This document shows positions 51,849 through 63,015 of a stretch of DNA of 64,000 nt, in pieces. The notes beneath the pieces are model-generated. The model was given only the letters and a program-made list of their open reading frames with translations, was not told the origin of the DNA and searched no databases. Origin of the DNA: Echinococcus granulosus (Eukaryota; Platyhelminthes; Cestoda; Cyclophyllidea; Taeniidae); contig NW_020170439.1 of assembly GCF_000524195.1 (NCBI RefSeq), positions 222,296 through 286,295 of the forward strand, in the 5' to 3' direction. Every line of letters begins with the position of its first letter. The stretch's first letter is position 1. A program made the position numbers and the translations under genes.

Positions 51849-54800
51849 CTTTGTGCAAACTGCTATTCTTCTCCATCTTCTTAAATGAGCATTTCTCTCA
51901 TATTGGAGGTTTTGGTGGTTGACGTACCTTCCTTCCTTCAGCATTAGGTTCTGACATTAATCTGGAGCGAACTTAAATGAAGAGAGATTTGAGTATGTGT
52001 TACATTCACTTTGTCTCAAATGCTTCCTTTATGAAAGCAAGTGAATGAGAATGCTCGGAAAGCGTTCATGAAATAGTAATGAATTATAAGGCATGGGAAT
52101 TGACAGCATCGAGGCGCAACTTAAAAGTATTTGTCTGGCGATATGAGGGCCCTTACTGTCGAAGGGAGGAGGTGCCGTCCATTAGGGATGACGGCTATTT
52201 AAGGAGGAAGTAGGATCTAGGATAGTCTGCATATCGCAAGCAGAGGACGTATGCGTGGGGTGGGTGTGTAGGCGATTCAGAAACTCAAATTCAGCTCCGT
52301 CGACCCCTGCATTCATGAGGATAAAGTTCCCTTGCATCAGTCGTTGAGAACGCGTTGATTAGAAGGCGAAACTAAAAGCCCTGGTGTTCATGGGTCTGTC
52401 TGTTTTCCGTTATATAGCAGCTTTATGTTCCTCAAGTATGTGCTAGGTAGACAATTTAATTGACGAAAGAAGTTCTTTTTACATAATTCACTCCAACCAT
52501 TTGTTGTTTTATAGTGCATTCACGCATTATAAGACGTAAATATGCCTTTTTCCATGGATACAGTGATTGTTGATGCAGTCTCCGATACCTTTCAATAACC
52601 TTTGACCCCCAAAGACCTTTCTAAATGCTTCCGAAAGTTTTCTTTTGCGCACCTATTCTCCGGATATGCTAGAAAGTCTCAAAACTGGCACTCTCTTTCA
52701 GTCTCCCCTGGTTAGTCAATGTCACGTACAGATAGGCCTTCAATGTGCTGCCAAACCCCATGAGATCAAGGTGAACCAAATTCCATAATTACGCAAGAAT
52801 GTGTCAAACGTGCATTGGCCGTGCCTTTTAGCGTGCTTCCAATTATCACCCTCCCCCCTGATTATTCTGGTATGGAAGCTGGAAAACATCCGTGCTGACT
52901 GGCAGAAAAATGTCAGCAGAACCAACCAAATAAGTGCGGTTTCCAGATTCACTGCGCTGCAGCCCTGTTCCATCCAATGCTAGGAAAGTTCTGCAATCAC
53001 ATGATGTATAGCAGGTGGCAGAGGTACAACATGCGCTTGCGGAACGTATCAACCAGAAAAGGTGGGAAAACAACAACTAAATCCTGGTAATGAATAATTG
53101 AGAGATGCGCACTACGTCGAGAAGCTCATTCTATTTCTAACTCTGAATAAGGGATTACCCGTTACAAGCAAGAACTGCCTATGGTTCTGTCAAAATCTAT
53201 CGGATAAGTCTCAGAGGCTGCATACGTATCATGAATTTCTAAATAAAATCCAATTTGAGTACTAAAACAGCCTCTGCGGAAACGGACTGAACTAATGTAT
53301 CCCCTGGAGCAAAGTCCCGCTCTTAGAAGATGACCCAAAATCCTACTATCACAGGGGTGCCTTGCAAAAAATTTCTTACTTATGATGAAAGAAATGCTGC
53401 TTCTCCCCCTCCTCAACATCCACATCCCCTTTTCACTTCCCTCAGGTGCTGATGTTCGCCTTTTCGTAGCATGAGAAACAAGAGACAGACGTGGAGACGC
53501 CTAAGACTAGGCTTGTCCTTACACTCAAAGACAAGACGATTTGTAAGTGTGGCATTTGCCAGCTTGTGTGCCACTTAAACAGGATTATGCAGCTCCTTAA
53601 GTTTTTTTTTCCTAATAACCATAAAAATTCACCTGTCCACCGCTTAATTGGAGCGCACCAATTTAAACGAAGCCAACAAAGCAATAAACTCGATGTAGGA
53701 AGGGCAAGTAGATGATAATTGATTCCTATTTCCCTTCTTCTTACAGAGGTTATAGTGCATTTTCAAGCCCCACCTAGCAGACGCACTAAAATAGTGAAGA
53801 GGAGCACGCCCTGCATTATTCTGTCTCATGCAGACACGATTGGAATAACAAAAGCTCAGGTAAGAATTATTGAGGGAGATAGAGGTAAATTGTGAGGCCC
53901 TTTGCCATCCGCTTAAAATTTTACAATTTTCTACCCCTGTAATCAAAATTTCCACAACCTAAGTAATGGACATATTTTTCAAAAAAATCTTGATGAGACG
54001 GTCGAAAAAGGGAGCTTATGCTCATGCTTACTTCTAATCAGAATCGAGAAGGGACTATTCACCCTTTAAGGAAGAAAATTTATTCTTATCAGCTCCTAAA
54101 ATCGTGTGCTTAGCGAACTTCTTGAATCGTGTGTTCGTCTCAAAGTGAGACTTAATTTGCAAAGAAAGAAATGTGTGCACTCAAGGAAAGAAGAGCTGGC
54201 GGCATGCCATAGGTGAACCAGTTCAGTCACCCATTGTCAATATGACGGACATCATACACACATACATTCATCGTGTGTCTGCAGAAGACTTCAAGCACGT
54301 ACTGTACGATGCTCGTGTTGGCACGCTCAGTCACCCAGGGTTATGTTGATACCCAAATGATTTCAACCTTCCAAAAGCATGTATGCATGCCCACATTCAG
54401 GTGGCAGTAACGAACTCAGCTCTAAAGTTGGTGGTCTCAACCCACGGCACACCAGTCGTTTCCATACGTATTCAGGTAACACACCACGGATCTGATTCCA
54501 TTTGCCTGGGCGACATACGACCTGCATTGTGCCGAAGCCACACTAGAATCACGCCGATTGGTCTGTTGGAGAAAACAAAGTCGCAACACGACGTACTCCA
54601 CTCTACTCATTTACGTGCGAGGATATAAAATTAGGAAAACTTAGCACACGTTGGGGACCAATATGGCCTTTCGCACTCAACTGACCAGCCCAGAAGAGTT
54701 AAAAACTCCAGCTCGGATTAATGAAAGAGATTTGACAAGAACACACATGATGAAACCTAGGTGAACTATTTCACTGCAGAATGGAATGCACACAGAGATG

Positions 54801-55817
54801 GCTGGAGCAGCCACGAAGAAGTGGAACAGAATGTCCCGAGATGGCTCTAACATGTTGAGAAAATTGCTTCCACACGACACCTTTCTAGATACTAGTTCGA
54901 GGCGAGAACAATGGGGTGAAAAAAAGGTAGTTTGTGGATTTTGCAAAACAAGTGGGCACATTTTTACGACGTAAACAACGAGCAACCAGCCTAACGTTTC
55001 GTGTCAATGCAGACCACGTGGGATCCATTCTCTCAGCCGCTCCAACGACTTTCCAACTAATGCAATTGTGAGCATAATATTATAGGCCTAAAAAATTTGT
55101 TACTTCAACCCAAATCATCAATGTGCAAGTGCTCCAACACCATTTCTGGAAGGTAATTTCTTCTACAACAACTCCAAATTCTACACAGCTTTTGTAAGAT
55201 TCTAGAGGTTTAGAGCCGAACTAAAGACACTTCATCAGGCAGACAAGCTCGAACTACATTCAAATTCTGATGAGCACGAGATCAGAAGAGGAAAGTAGCC
55301 AAGACCAAAACGGGAAGCATCTCACCAACGATAGACTGACGAATTTCCATACGCCCACACTCACCTTCCTTTCTAATACCGATGTCAGATGAACCGCTCG
55401 CTGATCGCACCGGATAAGAATGGAGCTGCCTTCATCCAAATTCACAAAGGAGGTAGCGGATCTTCTTAATTATTTAAGCAATCCTTTCAGACAAAAAAAG
55501 GGCAAGAGGAGGAAATGAAGAACAGCTGCCTAATTATTTCCTTAGCACCTTGTTCAAATTAACCTCCTCAGAGGAGAAACGACTGTGACATGCCTCCACT
55601 GAGTTGCTTGCCTCCTTTTCCCCTTCCTTGCCAACCTAATTCATTTTTTTTGATACAGTACATTGAAGGCATGTGCGTTATGCGCAAATTCAGACAGGGA
55701 AATGTCCCACCGGGATTAAAGTGTTGAAAAAAGAAACAAGAACGCATTTCGCAAAATAACTCTAATAAAACGGCCCCAACATTAACATGCGGCTTCGAAA
55801 CAGGAGTAGCTTCTTCA

Positions 55818-55823
55818 TTTATT
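55818..55823 (-). terminator. Candidate poly(A) signal AATAAA of the p85-like gene
   Basis: TTTATT on the + strand (AATAAA on the gene strand), about 260 bases after the p85 stop codon. Position is plausible, but there is no other support. Confidence 0.25.
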
Positions 55824-56082
55824 CTGCAGTCAACTTCGATACGAGCAAAATAAGCGCAGATGGAGAATAATGACATTCCGGTTTGGTTGCATTCTTTCCG
55901 ACTAACATAGTCTAAAACTCTTTCCCTTCGTCGCTATTTCAACTGCAAAGTAACTTCATATTTCACTCTTACCTTCAAACACACGATCTGCGTCAGTGTA
56001 TGGCAAAGCACGATGAGAGGTAGAGTCGTGGAGCACAGGTACAAAAAAAGGAAGCAGGATGAGGGAAGAGGAGGGAGGTCTC

Positions 56083-56338
56083 CTAATTCGGCACCGACTT
56101 CGTTGGCGTCTTTTCTAATGGTGAAGTGGATGTCAATGCAAAGGCCGGTAGGGCAAGCGTTGTGTCCAAGAGAGCATTGTATTTAGCCAGACTGGTAGTC
56201 CGATAAAAGGCAACCAAATCTTCTAGGGAGGAAAAAACTAGTGACTTCTCTGAGAAGCCCCAACGTGACGTTGCGTCACCACTATCGTCATTAGCACGGC
56301 CACTGTAGATGAGACAATGCTGGACAGTGAGGCCAGTT
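56083..56338 (-). CDS. PI3K p85-like regulatory subunit: second half of cSH2 and C-terminus
   Basis: Last coding exon, after the acceptor TTTTTTGTAG, joined in phase 2; stop TAG at 56085-56083. Residues 396-461 complete cSH2: VQHCLIY (the conserved His of strand D), WGFSEKSLVF, the helix LEDLVAFYRTTSL and the closing strand TLALPAF. A short loop SGRANDDSGDATS makes this part slightly longer than in vertebrate p85. The tail after cSH2 is only about 18 residues (residues 462-479), ending KSVPN. The exon was too short to stand out by length and was found by searching downstream for the missing half domain. Its phase and motifs both fit. Confidence 0.93.
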
Positions 56339-57241
56339 CTACAAAAAAGAGGAAAAGTAAAACCAAACAGATATGGTAAGTTAACTTATTAACTTCTATG
56401 GCCCGATCTCAAGCACTTGCATACGGTTTTTGCCCAACCATTATCCGTGAAATTATATGTTTTAACTATAAGATCGTAAGGATATGTTCATTTTCTCAAC
56501 AAGTGTTAAATGTGAATACCGTTCCACACGACGCGTCACAACCGGCACAGGGCGAAGAATAAAAACAGTCTTTAAAGCTTCTTTTCTGCCATCTGCTGTT
56601 GTTGCATGTGTGTGGAACCAAATGGCTTATCGCCCAAGGCTTTGCATTTCCAGTTGATAAAGGTGCTGTTGATACGTCAATCTCAATTTACAGCAACCAA
56701 GAGCCAGACGTACTTCTTCGTGAGCACCTTTGAGTGACCAGTTTTGGACGCTGTGTTCTGTTGTCGCGTACCATACTTTCTTAAAATGCTACACAACAAA
56801 GGCTTCGGGAAGCTTCTGCAACTTTGAGATTGAGCTAGACTCATTTGGTCCGGCAGAGAAGCTCAAATCACATCGCGTCAGGTTGGCGTCACCGATATTT
56901 TATAATACGTCAGCAAGCACTTTCAAGTCCTCAAACCGGTTACAAATCATTGTGTCAAACATTTATAGTCACACGGCAGCATTAGAAAGAATCGTATTAA
57001 CGACCTATGCAGGATTCCTCCACTACTCCACCTGAAAAGTGGATGGTATAAGTGTATGGTGGGAGCAGGGAACTGAACTGAAAAATGGTACAGTTTGTGA
57101 CCTCGAAAAGTGCTGTTTTGTTTAGCAAACCCTATTGATGTAAGGAGACTGAGAAGAAAAATCGGATCCAATATGACCAAACCAACAGTCAAGTAGAATT
57201 CAAACAACATCCACGAGGCCTCAGCGATAATAATAACTAAC
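56339..57241 (-). other. p85-like gene intron splitting cSH2 (903 bp)
   Basis: Phase-2 intron between donor GTTAGT and acceptor TTTTTTGTAG. The + strand frame at 56730-57035 (about 100 codons) lies wholly inside it and shows no known domain. Confidence 0.8.
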
Positions 57242-57709
57242 TTAATAGACAAGGCGAATCTATTGGCCATGGCTGAGGGTCGAATGAGAAAGGTGCCTGA
57301 GGGTTTGTTGAACAGCACATCCTCGGCTTCCTGCCTCGTCATCTCCGCGAACCACGTAGAGCGCTCCAAGGGTGGCAATGCCAGCGCTGAAGTCGAAGAT
57401 GACTGCAAACCGCTATCCGCACTTTCCATCGTCCCAGTCGTTACCGTCAATGTGGTGGAATCCGTGGCGCCTGAGTCACAAGCAAAGATGACTTCATCAG
57501 AGATACCACGACGTTTAAGTTCGCGTCTAATCTCCTGCATGCGACGGCCGACTTGGTGTTTTTGGGAGCAGAGTACCACCAGGCTCTCGGAGACCTCACG
57601 GATCCGGTCAATTAGGCTTTTGTGCTGTTGGCGTTTAGCCTGACGAGCTGATTTGGTCCAAGTCAGACGTTGTTCCAAGAGGTTAGCATGTTTTTCCAAC
57701 GCTTCTTGA
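57242..57709 (-). CDS. PI3K p85-like regulatory subunit: end of iSH2 and first half of cSH2
   Basis: Begins after the acceptor CCCATTTTAG and ends before the donor GTTAGT, entering and leaving in phase 2. Residues 239-312 finish the iSH2 helix (QEALEKHANLLEQ, then RRMQEIRRELKRRGIS), giving about 156 residues from the nSH2 end to the RG turn, close to the usual length. A Ser/Thr-rich linker at about 313-356 follows, then cSH2 starts at W358 (STWFAEMTRQEAE) with FLIRPS at 379-384; the phosphate-binding arginine is R382. Continuing past the donor gives a hydrophobic read-through in the intron that does not resemble SH2 and is not part of the protein. Confidence 0.93.
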
Positions 57710-58292
57710 CTAAAATGGGAAGTCCAGAAACAATGAGGCAATTACGAGATAGGCAATCGAATTTCAAAACATTAAATCAAAATCCCACTGATTCGAAAGG
57801 ACTCCTTCACGCTGAGAATACTAAGCCACTGCTCCCCACCAATCGACTATCCACGTCTTGATGAAAGGACATATTCAAGAGGATTTGAGACACGCGAAAA
57901 GGCAAACAAATGAGTACCGGAGCTGTCGATTGAAGGTTATTAGGCAATACTTCAAAAAAATTCGAGAAGGCCCTTAGCAACGCCAAGTTCACTAGGATGG
58001 TAGTTATAGAAAGTCTCCACAGATTGAAGTTGTCAACTAGTATCCTCAATAACGAGACGATCTTTCGAATGATCCCTGTCTAAAGGACCAGATACCTTGT
58101 TGTGGATATTACCGCAAGCATCCCCTTTACATAGATTTACCTGTCAGCGAAATGCGAGTCGATATAGAAAGTGATGAAGAAACTGACAAAAACTAACCCC
58201 TATTTTCCACCATATCTGCTGCCGAAAGTGAGTTTATCGTCGGCAAGCAAAAAATGACCTAAAAAATCGAAAAAGACAAGAAACTAGATTAC
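57710..58292 (-). other. p85-like gene intron within iSH2 (583 bp)
   Basis: Phase-2 intron between donor GTAATC and acceptor CCATTTTAG. Short open frames inside (for example near 57807-58049) are not conserved-looking. Confidence 0.8.
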
Positions 58293-58441
58293 CTGACACC
58301 CTTAACAGTCTTTTGGTTGATAGAGAGTTGTGAGTTCGTCTTCTTCAGCCATTCCCTTGCACGTTTAAGGGCCAGAATCTGACTGGCTGTCACAGCCATT
58401 TGGTGCATTAATTCACTCGATCGGTGATTTAACTCGTCGAC
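58293..58441 (-). CDS. PI3K p85-like regulatory subunit: iSH2 coiled-coil exon
   Basis: A 149-base exon between the acceptor CCTCCACAG and the donor GTAATC, entered in phase 0 and left in phase 2. It encodes residues 190-238 plus two bases of codon 239, a highly helical charged stretch starting VDELNHRSSELMHQ with regularly spaced Leu, Met and Ile. In p85 proteins this is the antiparallel coiled coil that grips the adaptor-binding domain of p110. No motif beyond heptad-like hydrophobic spacing is visible. The assignment rests on position between nSH2 and the next iSH2 exon and on exact phase agreement on both sides. Confidence 0.88.
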
Positions 58442-58941
58442 CTGTGGAGGCACAAAACAGGTAGGGTTTAAAAACGAAAGAATAATTTTTGAGACCAGTT
58501 CTTTCGGCTGTTTCCTCTGTGTTAGAGGAGAGATTATGCGCCTTTGAAATGATTCAGTAAGTTGGAATAAATATCGGATATCTGCCTTTAGTGCTTAAAA
58601 TCAGCAGAACTAAGCGATGTTGAGGAAAAGCACCTAAAATTTATTGAAAGACCTAAGTAGGTTTTATAACCTTGAAAGTTTCGTATTGCAACTTAAAACC
58701 GCTTGCCTCCTCACCATGACTTATTAATAAGAGCATAAAAACAAGGAACATCCAGGAGGCAACAATAAAATTGCATCAGTAGTCAAATTTCCCGAATCCG
58801 TCTCAAATCTGCCCAAGATATCAAAGATTACATTGCCCAAGAGCTGATCAGAAGATAAAGAGATCAAATTATGAAGATCTGGTATCACAGTTACAAAATT
58901 CGCGGGAGTGCAGCAGAGAACAAAACATGGCTTGCCTTGAC
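58442..58941 (-). other. p85-like gene intron within iSH2 (500 bp)
   Basis: Phase-0 intron between two coiled-coil exons. No coding signal is seen in it, and the iSH2 length does not require another exon. Confidence 0.8.
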
Positions 58942-59230
58942 CTGTAACTGATTCAACTCTATTGAGGTAGATCGCAATGCAGTCAGCAAACTCTTGACGA
59001 TCTGATCTGAGCTCACGGACACTAGGTTTGGTGGCAATTCAAGTAGATTGTTTCGCACCACAGGATACAATAGCCTCGGGATGGGTGCGTCAATGCTGGT
59101 AAAGGGCCGCTGTTGTTGGTAGTAGGCCACCAGGGCAGAGACCAATGGGAAACCCGGTGAGGGTGGATTGCTAATGTCGAAGACATCGCCGCGATGGTAG
59201 ATCCGGAAGAGAAGGATATTATGATTGCGT
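58942..59230 (-). CDS. PI3K p85-like regulatory subunit: second half of nSH2 and start of iSH2
   Basis: Starts after the acceptor CTTTCTAG and ends before the donor GTCAAG. The 289 bases join the previous exon in phase 2 and leave in phase 0. Residues 94-150 complete nSH2: a strand with FRIYHRGD, then the helix SALVAYYQQ and the typical closing strand LLYPV (146-150). Residues 151-189 begin the iSH2 helix (DQIVKSLL and onward). This matches the known order of p85 proteins, where the iSH2 coiled coil follows the LYPV strand almost directly. The protein is clearly diverged from vertebrate p85, but the domain boundary is unmistakable. Confidence 0.93.
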
Positions 59231-61287
59231 CTAGAAAGGACAAAATTATTTTTTCTCCTCTTACATGATTAAATACTTTTATCTATCAATTTCTAGTGCG
59301 AAAACTTGGGACAAATTTGATAAGCTCTTTGGCTCTTTCTGATGGATATAGAGATGGTGAGGCAGATAGACTGATTAAAGGATTCAGGATGGATGGATGA
59401 ACCAGACAAAAAAGACGAATTCAGAAAGGGTGGATAGATACTGAGTGAGTTTGTCAGCAAGGCTGATCCACCAAATTTCAAGTGACTATGATAGTGTTGT
59501 GTTCACCATTGCTACGGAAATATTCATCTGTTCTAAAATTTCATCAATTATTCCTTCACTATCAGACTTTCCATGAGGTGGCTTAATGTTTGCAGGAATA
59601 GCAACCAAACCCGTGGTCAAGAGATCACCAGAGCCGGGAGTGTCACCGACACCTCGGAGACAATTGCACCAAATGCCTCACTGCTCAGAGACTGAATGAA
59701 TTGATGTTGTGTCGTAAAGCTCTAAAGGTCTTTTATACGGATAGGCGTCCATAGATTTTACGACTTCGCTCGCAGCCACATGCTGTTGAAAGAAAGCGTT
59801 CAACAACTCTCTACAGCGCTTTTACGGGTACCCGTAAAATTAAAAGCACCGATAAGAGCATTAACGCTCCTCGCACCAGTGGACCGGTTGTCTCGTCCAA
59901 TCTACCTCCACTTTATGATCGGCTAACCAACTACTACTTTTTATGCCCAGCTACCCACTGCTTGTGGATTTATGAGCTGCGTGTACTTGTGCCTCCTCTC
60001 CCATATGCGCACTTACCACGAAATTGAATGTTTTAAGTGAATCCACTTTGGTAAATGTTGGAAATAAAGCACCAAGTCATTTGGCATGCATTCTACTAGC
60101 ATCGTATACACATAAAAGCTGCTCTTAGTCCCTCAAGTGTGTGTGGGTGTCTGTGCGTGTGTCACAATTAGAATGACTGAAGCTAAACCTCAAAAAGACG
60201 AGTGAGAGGGATGATTGTACAAGTGAAACACATCTTTCATGGGCTGCAGTGGTCCCTTCCCCCTCAAAACTCTAGCAACATACCCGCCAATCACAAAAAG
60301 TCCTTAAATTAGTTTCTTGCAATGTAATATAGGCCTTCCAACTGGGTGAAATGAACTTTTTTGGAGATGATGAATCATGTCGAGTTGCCGGTGCAGGAAG
60401 TTGCTTATGTCGGACTAGAAAGGTGGCAAAATTGGCAAAAAATGACATTTTCCAGGCACTGAGACAGGGCAAATGTTCATCCTCGGTACAGTCCTAAAGT
60501 TCGAGCAAAACTACAATAATGGAAGCGACTTTGTGAACAAAAAAGTTACCTTAATGGTGATGCTTGAAGTGAAGCACAATCAATCCAAAGAGCAATTCTA
60601 AGTGAACTTGCGAAGTACCCAACTACACGTCAAATTAACAATTCCCAAATAAACATGGCTCAAAGAGGAGGCGATTCAGAAATGCAGTGGGTATCGATAT
60701 GGAGGTGGATTTACTTTAAGAGATTAAAACCTTCTATCACACAAAAAATTAAATTGTTTAGGTGCATTTCACCCAAATTTTTAAGGATTAGAATAAAATA
60801 GACAGCTAAGGCAGACCAAAATAACCTTTTGCACTTGGAAAAGTCGAGCATTTCATAGTGACAACCCTCAAGAGCTCAAGTAAACCATGACAGATCCAAA
60901 GTGTTCGAAATTCCGTGAAGTGAATTTAAACACTGCCCTTTAGTGGAACTTTACATAAATAAAACTCATTTTTAAATTAAATACTGGCGGCAGAAGTTGC
61001 CCAGGAAATGACTGGCTGAGCCTCCCATCACCTACAATATTGGGCTGTCTCTGAAGTCGGTTGCAGACACAAGAGGACATGCGTGCATTTTGCGAAGGTG
61101 AAAACAGAGTTCTTTTACCACCATACCCTGTGTGGACCCTGGCCGTACATACCTAATTTGTGTTTTTGTCTGTTGCACGGATTGAAGGTGCCTGAATCGA
61201 TCGAAGTGAGAAATGTGCAGCCACCAGTAGTGACACAGTAGAGATCCCATTTACCATTAAGTGTGAAGTGCTACGGCGTGATGGAAG

Positions 61288-61387
61288 NNNNNNNNNNNNN
61301 NNNNNNNNNNNNNNNNNNNNNNNNNNNNNNNNNNNNNNNNNNNNNNNNNNNNNNNNNNNNNNNNNNNNNNNNNNNNNNNNNNNNNNN
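61288..61387. other. Assembly gap (100 N) in a p85 intron
   Basis: Exactly 100 N, a placeholder length; lies 116 bases from one arm of the perfect inverted repeat. Confidence 0.98.
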
Positions 61388-61503
61388 TGAAGAGGGAGGG
61401 AACCTGTGCAAGCAGAATTTTCGTTTTAATCTAAACGCACGTCGTGGGATTCCCCCCAACGTATCCCTTGCAAGCTCTATCTATCTAATTAGGATATTCC
61501 GTT

Positions 61504-61862
61504 GGAAGTCGATGAATAGAGGTTGGTGACTCCTTCACGTGTTCCTCAACAAAGAGAAGTGTTGATGATTTTGTCACCGTGTTTGCTTCTACACTAAATA
61601 TGCCATCTCATTCGGTGGAGAAGAAAGAGGTGATCGCAAAGAACTCAACAATTATGCATCCAGGAACGTGCAGTACATCACTTCACTACTGAGAATCAAG
61701 ATCTAAAGCATACTGAGTATTAATTGTATCAGCAAATAGTAGTGCGGCGAACAAACTCGACTTGCCTTGCCATCAAATCCTCACTACTATCCACCGCCTA
61801 AGTTGCAGGACGGCTCAGGCCTCCTACCAAGCGGCATTTTAGCTCAGTTGTGTTTATCGAAA
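61504..61862 (-). repeat. Right arm of a 359-bp perfect inverted repeat
   Basis: Exact reverse complement of 48680-49038, located within the p85 intron that splits nSH2. The inner edge is followed toward the gap by 116 bases with a short TCTA run; the outer edge at 61863 breaks abruptly into different sequence. Confidence 0.9.
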
Positions 61863-62735
61863 CTGGCATCCTCTCTCAAGCCACTGATCGGTATATTCTT
61901 ACAAACTTATCGCCTTGGTGATGGCAAACTTCTCCAAAAATAGGAACATGAAAGCAACTTCTAGTGATGTTCAGTTGCTGCCAAAAGAAACAAACAAGTA
62001 GGTAGCATACAATCATTTACAAAACCGAATGAACGCCATATTTGGAAAGGAAAATTATTTATGAAAGATAGGAATTATTTTCATTCTGCTTTTGTCTACA
62101 AGTCCTGCGTATCCGTTTGAAGCTGGTAGAGATATGAAATTGTTTGATAACTCAGTCAGTGATCAGGAAGTGACGAAAGTATTTTATTGTACTTTTTGAC
62201 CAAGTTGTAGTTAACAACACTACTACAGTTGTGTGAAATCATTTACAAGATTAAAAGAGAAAAAAATGGCGTTTGGCTTGATGTCTAACAAAAGCCATAC
62301 CTCACGCATCTTACTCCACACAAAAAAGTCAGCAAGATGGCTTTCAACTCCCGCATCGGGGGTAAATTATTCATTCTTGGATTCAAACTCTACACAAAGA
62401 CGGTTAAGCATGGGATTTTCGTCAATAGTGTGACCGACATTGGCTAAAAAGAACAGCACATATAACGAAGAAGCAATATGCATATTTAGGAAATTCAGCA
62501 ACTGTTCCGACGAGGAAAAGTATTCCTGTAGTAATTTATGAGTGGGAACGCTAACTTCAACCGAATATAAGAAATAATGCTGGTTTACTTTATGCAGTCA
62601 AACTAACCGATTATCTGGAAATACGATTTTAGAGACATCCTATCATGGTAGGGGAATTTTGATCAGATAACTAGAAGAGCTTTGCAGAACGATCTGTAAA
62701 AGCTAGAAGCGGGTATTTCGACTGTTAAAACGCAC

Positions 62736-63015
62736 TTCTCAGTTAGCGTGAAGGCACCAGTGGTGGCAAAGGAGTCGCGAACCAAGAAAGCGCCGTCGGG
62801 TCGTTCGCGCATGACTTCGCTCACTTCGGAGCGTGAAACATCGCCCCAGTACCAGTCGCGTGTGGCAAGATCGTGCCGATTACGCTCAACAGATTGTGCT
62901 GTCGGTGGGGCCCACTGCGAGGCTGCCTCTGTTCCCTCTGCTGCAGACGAAGGTGCTACTGAACGAATCGACCCACCACCGGATTGGGCCAATAGTTCAG
63001 CGTAGCATTCATAGC
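62736..63015 (-). CDS. PI3K p85-like regulatory subunit: linker and first half of nSH2
   Basis: First recognisable exon of a class IA phosphoinositide 3-kinase regulatory subunit, the adaptor that binds phosphotyrosine proteins and holds the p110 catalytic subunit. It opens with a Gly/Ser/Ala/Pro-rich linker of about 52 residues, then the nSH2 domain beginning DWYWGD (residues 53-58 of this partial protein), a hallmark of p85 nSH2. The phosphotyrosine-binding FLVRDS follows at 76-81 with its arginine intact (R79). The exon ends in phase 2 at the donor GTGCGT (62735 downward). The 5' edge is inferred from the acceptor TTTCTAATAG; other AGs further in, in the same phase, are possible. No in-frame ATG precedes nSH2, so at least one upstream exon must exist. 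Confidence 0.9.

Larger units (their letters stand above)
22504..56082. other. Long gene-poor region between the GPCR and p85-like genes
   Basis: About 33.6 kb with no exon that could be tied to a known family. It holds family B repeats, direct repeats C, the left inverted-repeat arm, a gap at 49.0 kb and the low-confidence frames listed separately. From about 52.5 kb to the p85-like gene the base composition becomes visibly less A+T-rich. The first few hundred bases are probably GPCR 3' UTR, and about 55.8-56.08 kb is probably p85 3' UTR. Small or fast-evolving multi-exon genes could be missed by eye. Confidence 0.5.
59231..62735 (-). other. p85-like gene intron splitting nSH2 (3.5 kb)
   Basis: Phase-2 intron between the two halves of nSH2. 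It contains an assembly gap (61288-61387), one arm of the perfect inverted repeat (61504-61862), a short TCTA run (61477-61487) and G/A-rich degenerate GATG repeats at about 59340-59420. No additional exon was recognised. Exon order and phase on both sides agree, so the scaffold join across this gap looks right. Confidence 0.75.

Noticed and set aside
54243..54628. Frames in the less A+T-rich segment before the p85-like gene
   Set aside because: Short, interrupted and without recognisable protein motifs; base composition alone explains them.
56730..57035. 101-codon + strand frame
   Set aside because: Lies inside the cSH2 intron of the p85-like gene; no recognisable domain, and length is within chance for this window.
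57263..57643. 126-codon + strand frame
   Set aside because: It is the reverse-complement shadow of the iSH2-cSH2 exon of the p85-like gene, whose motifs and splice phases are clear on the - strand.
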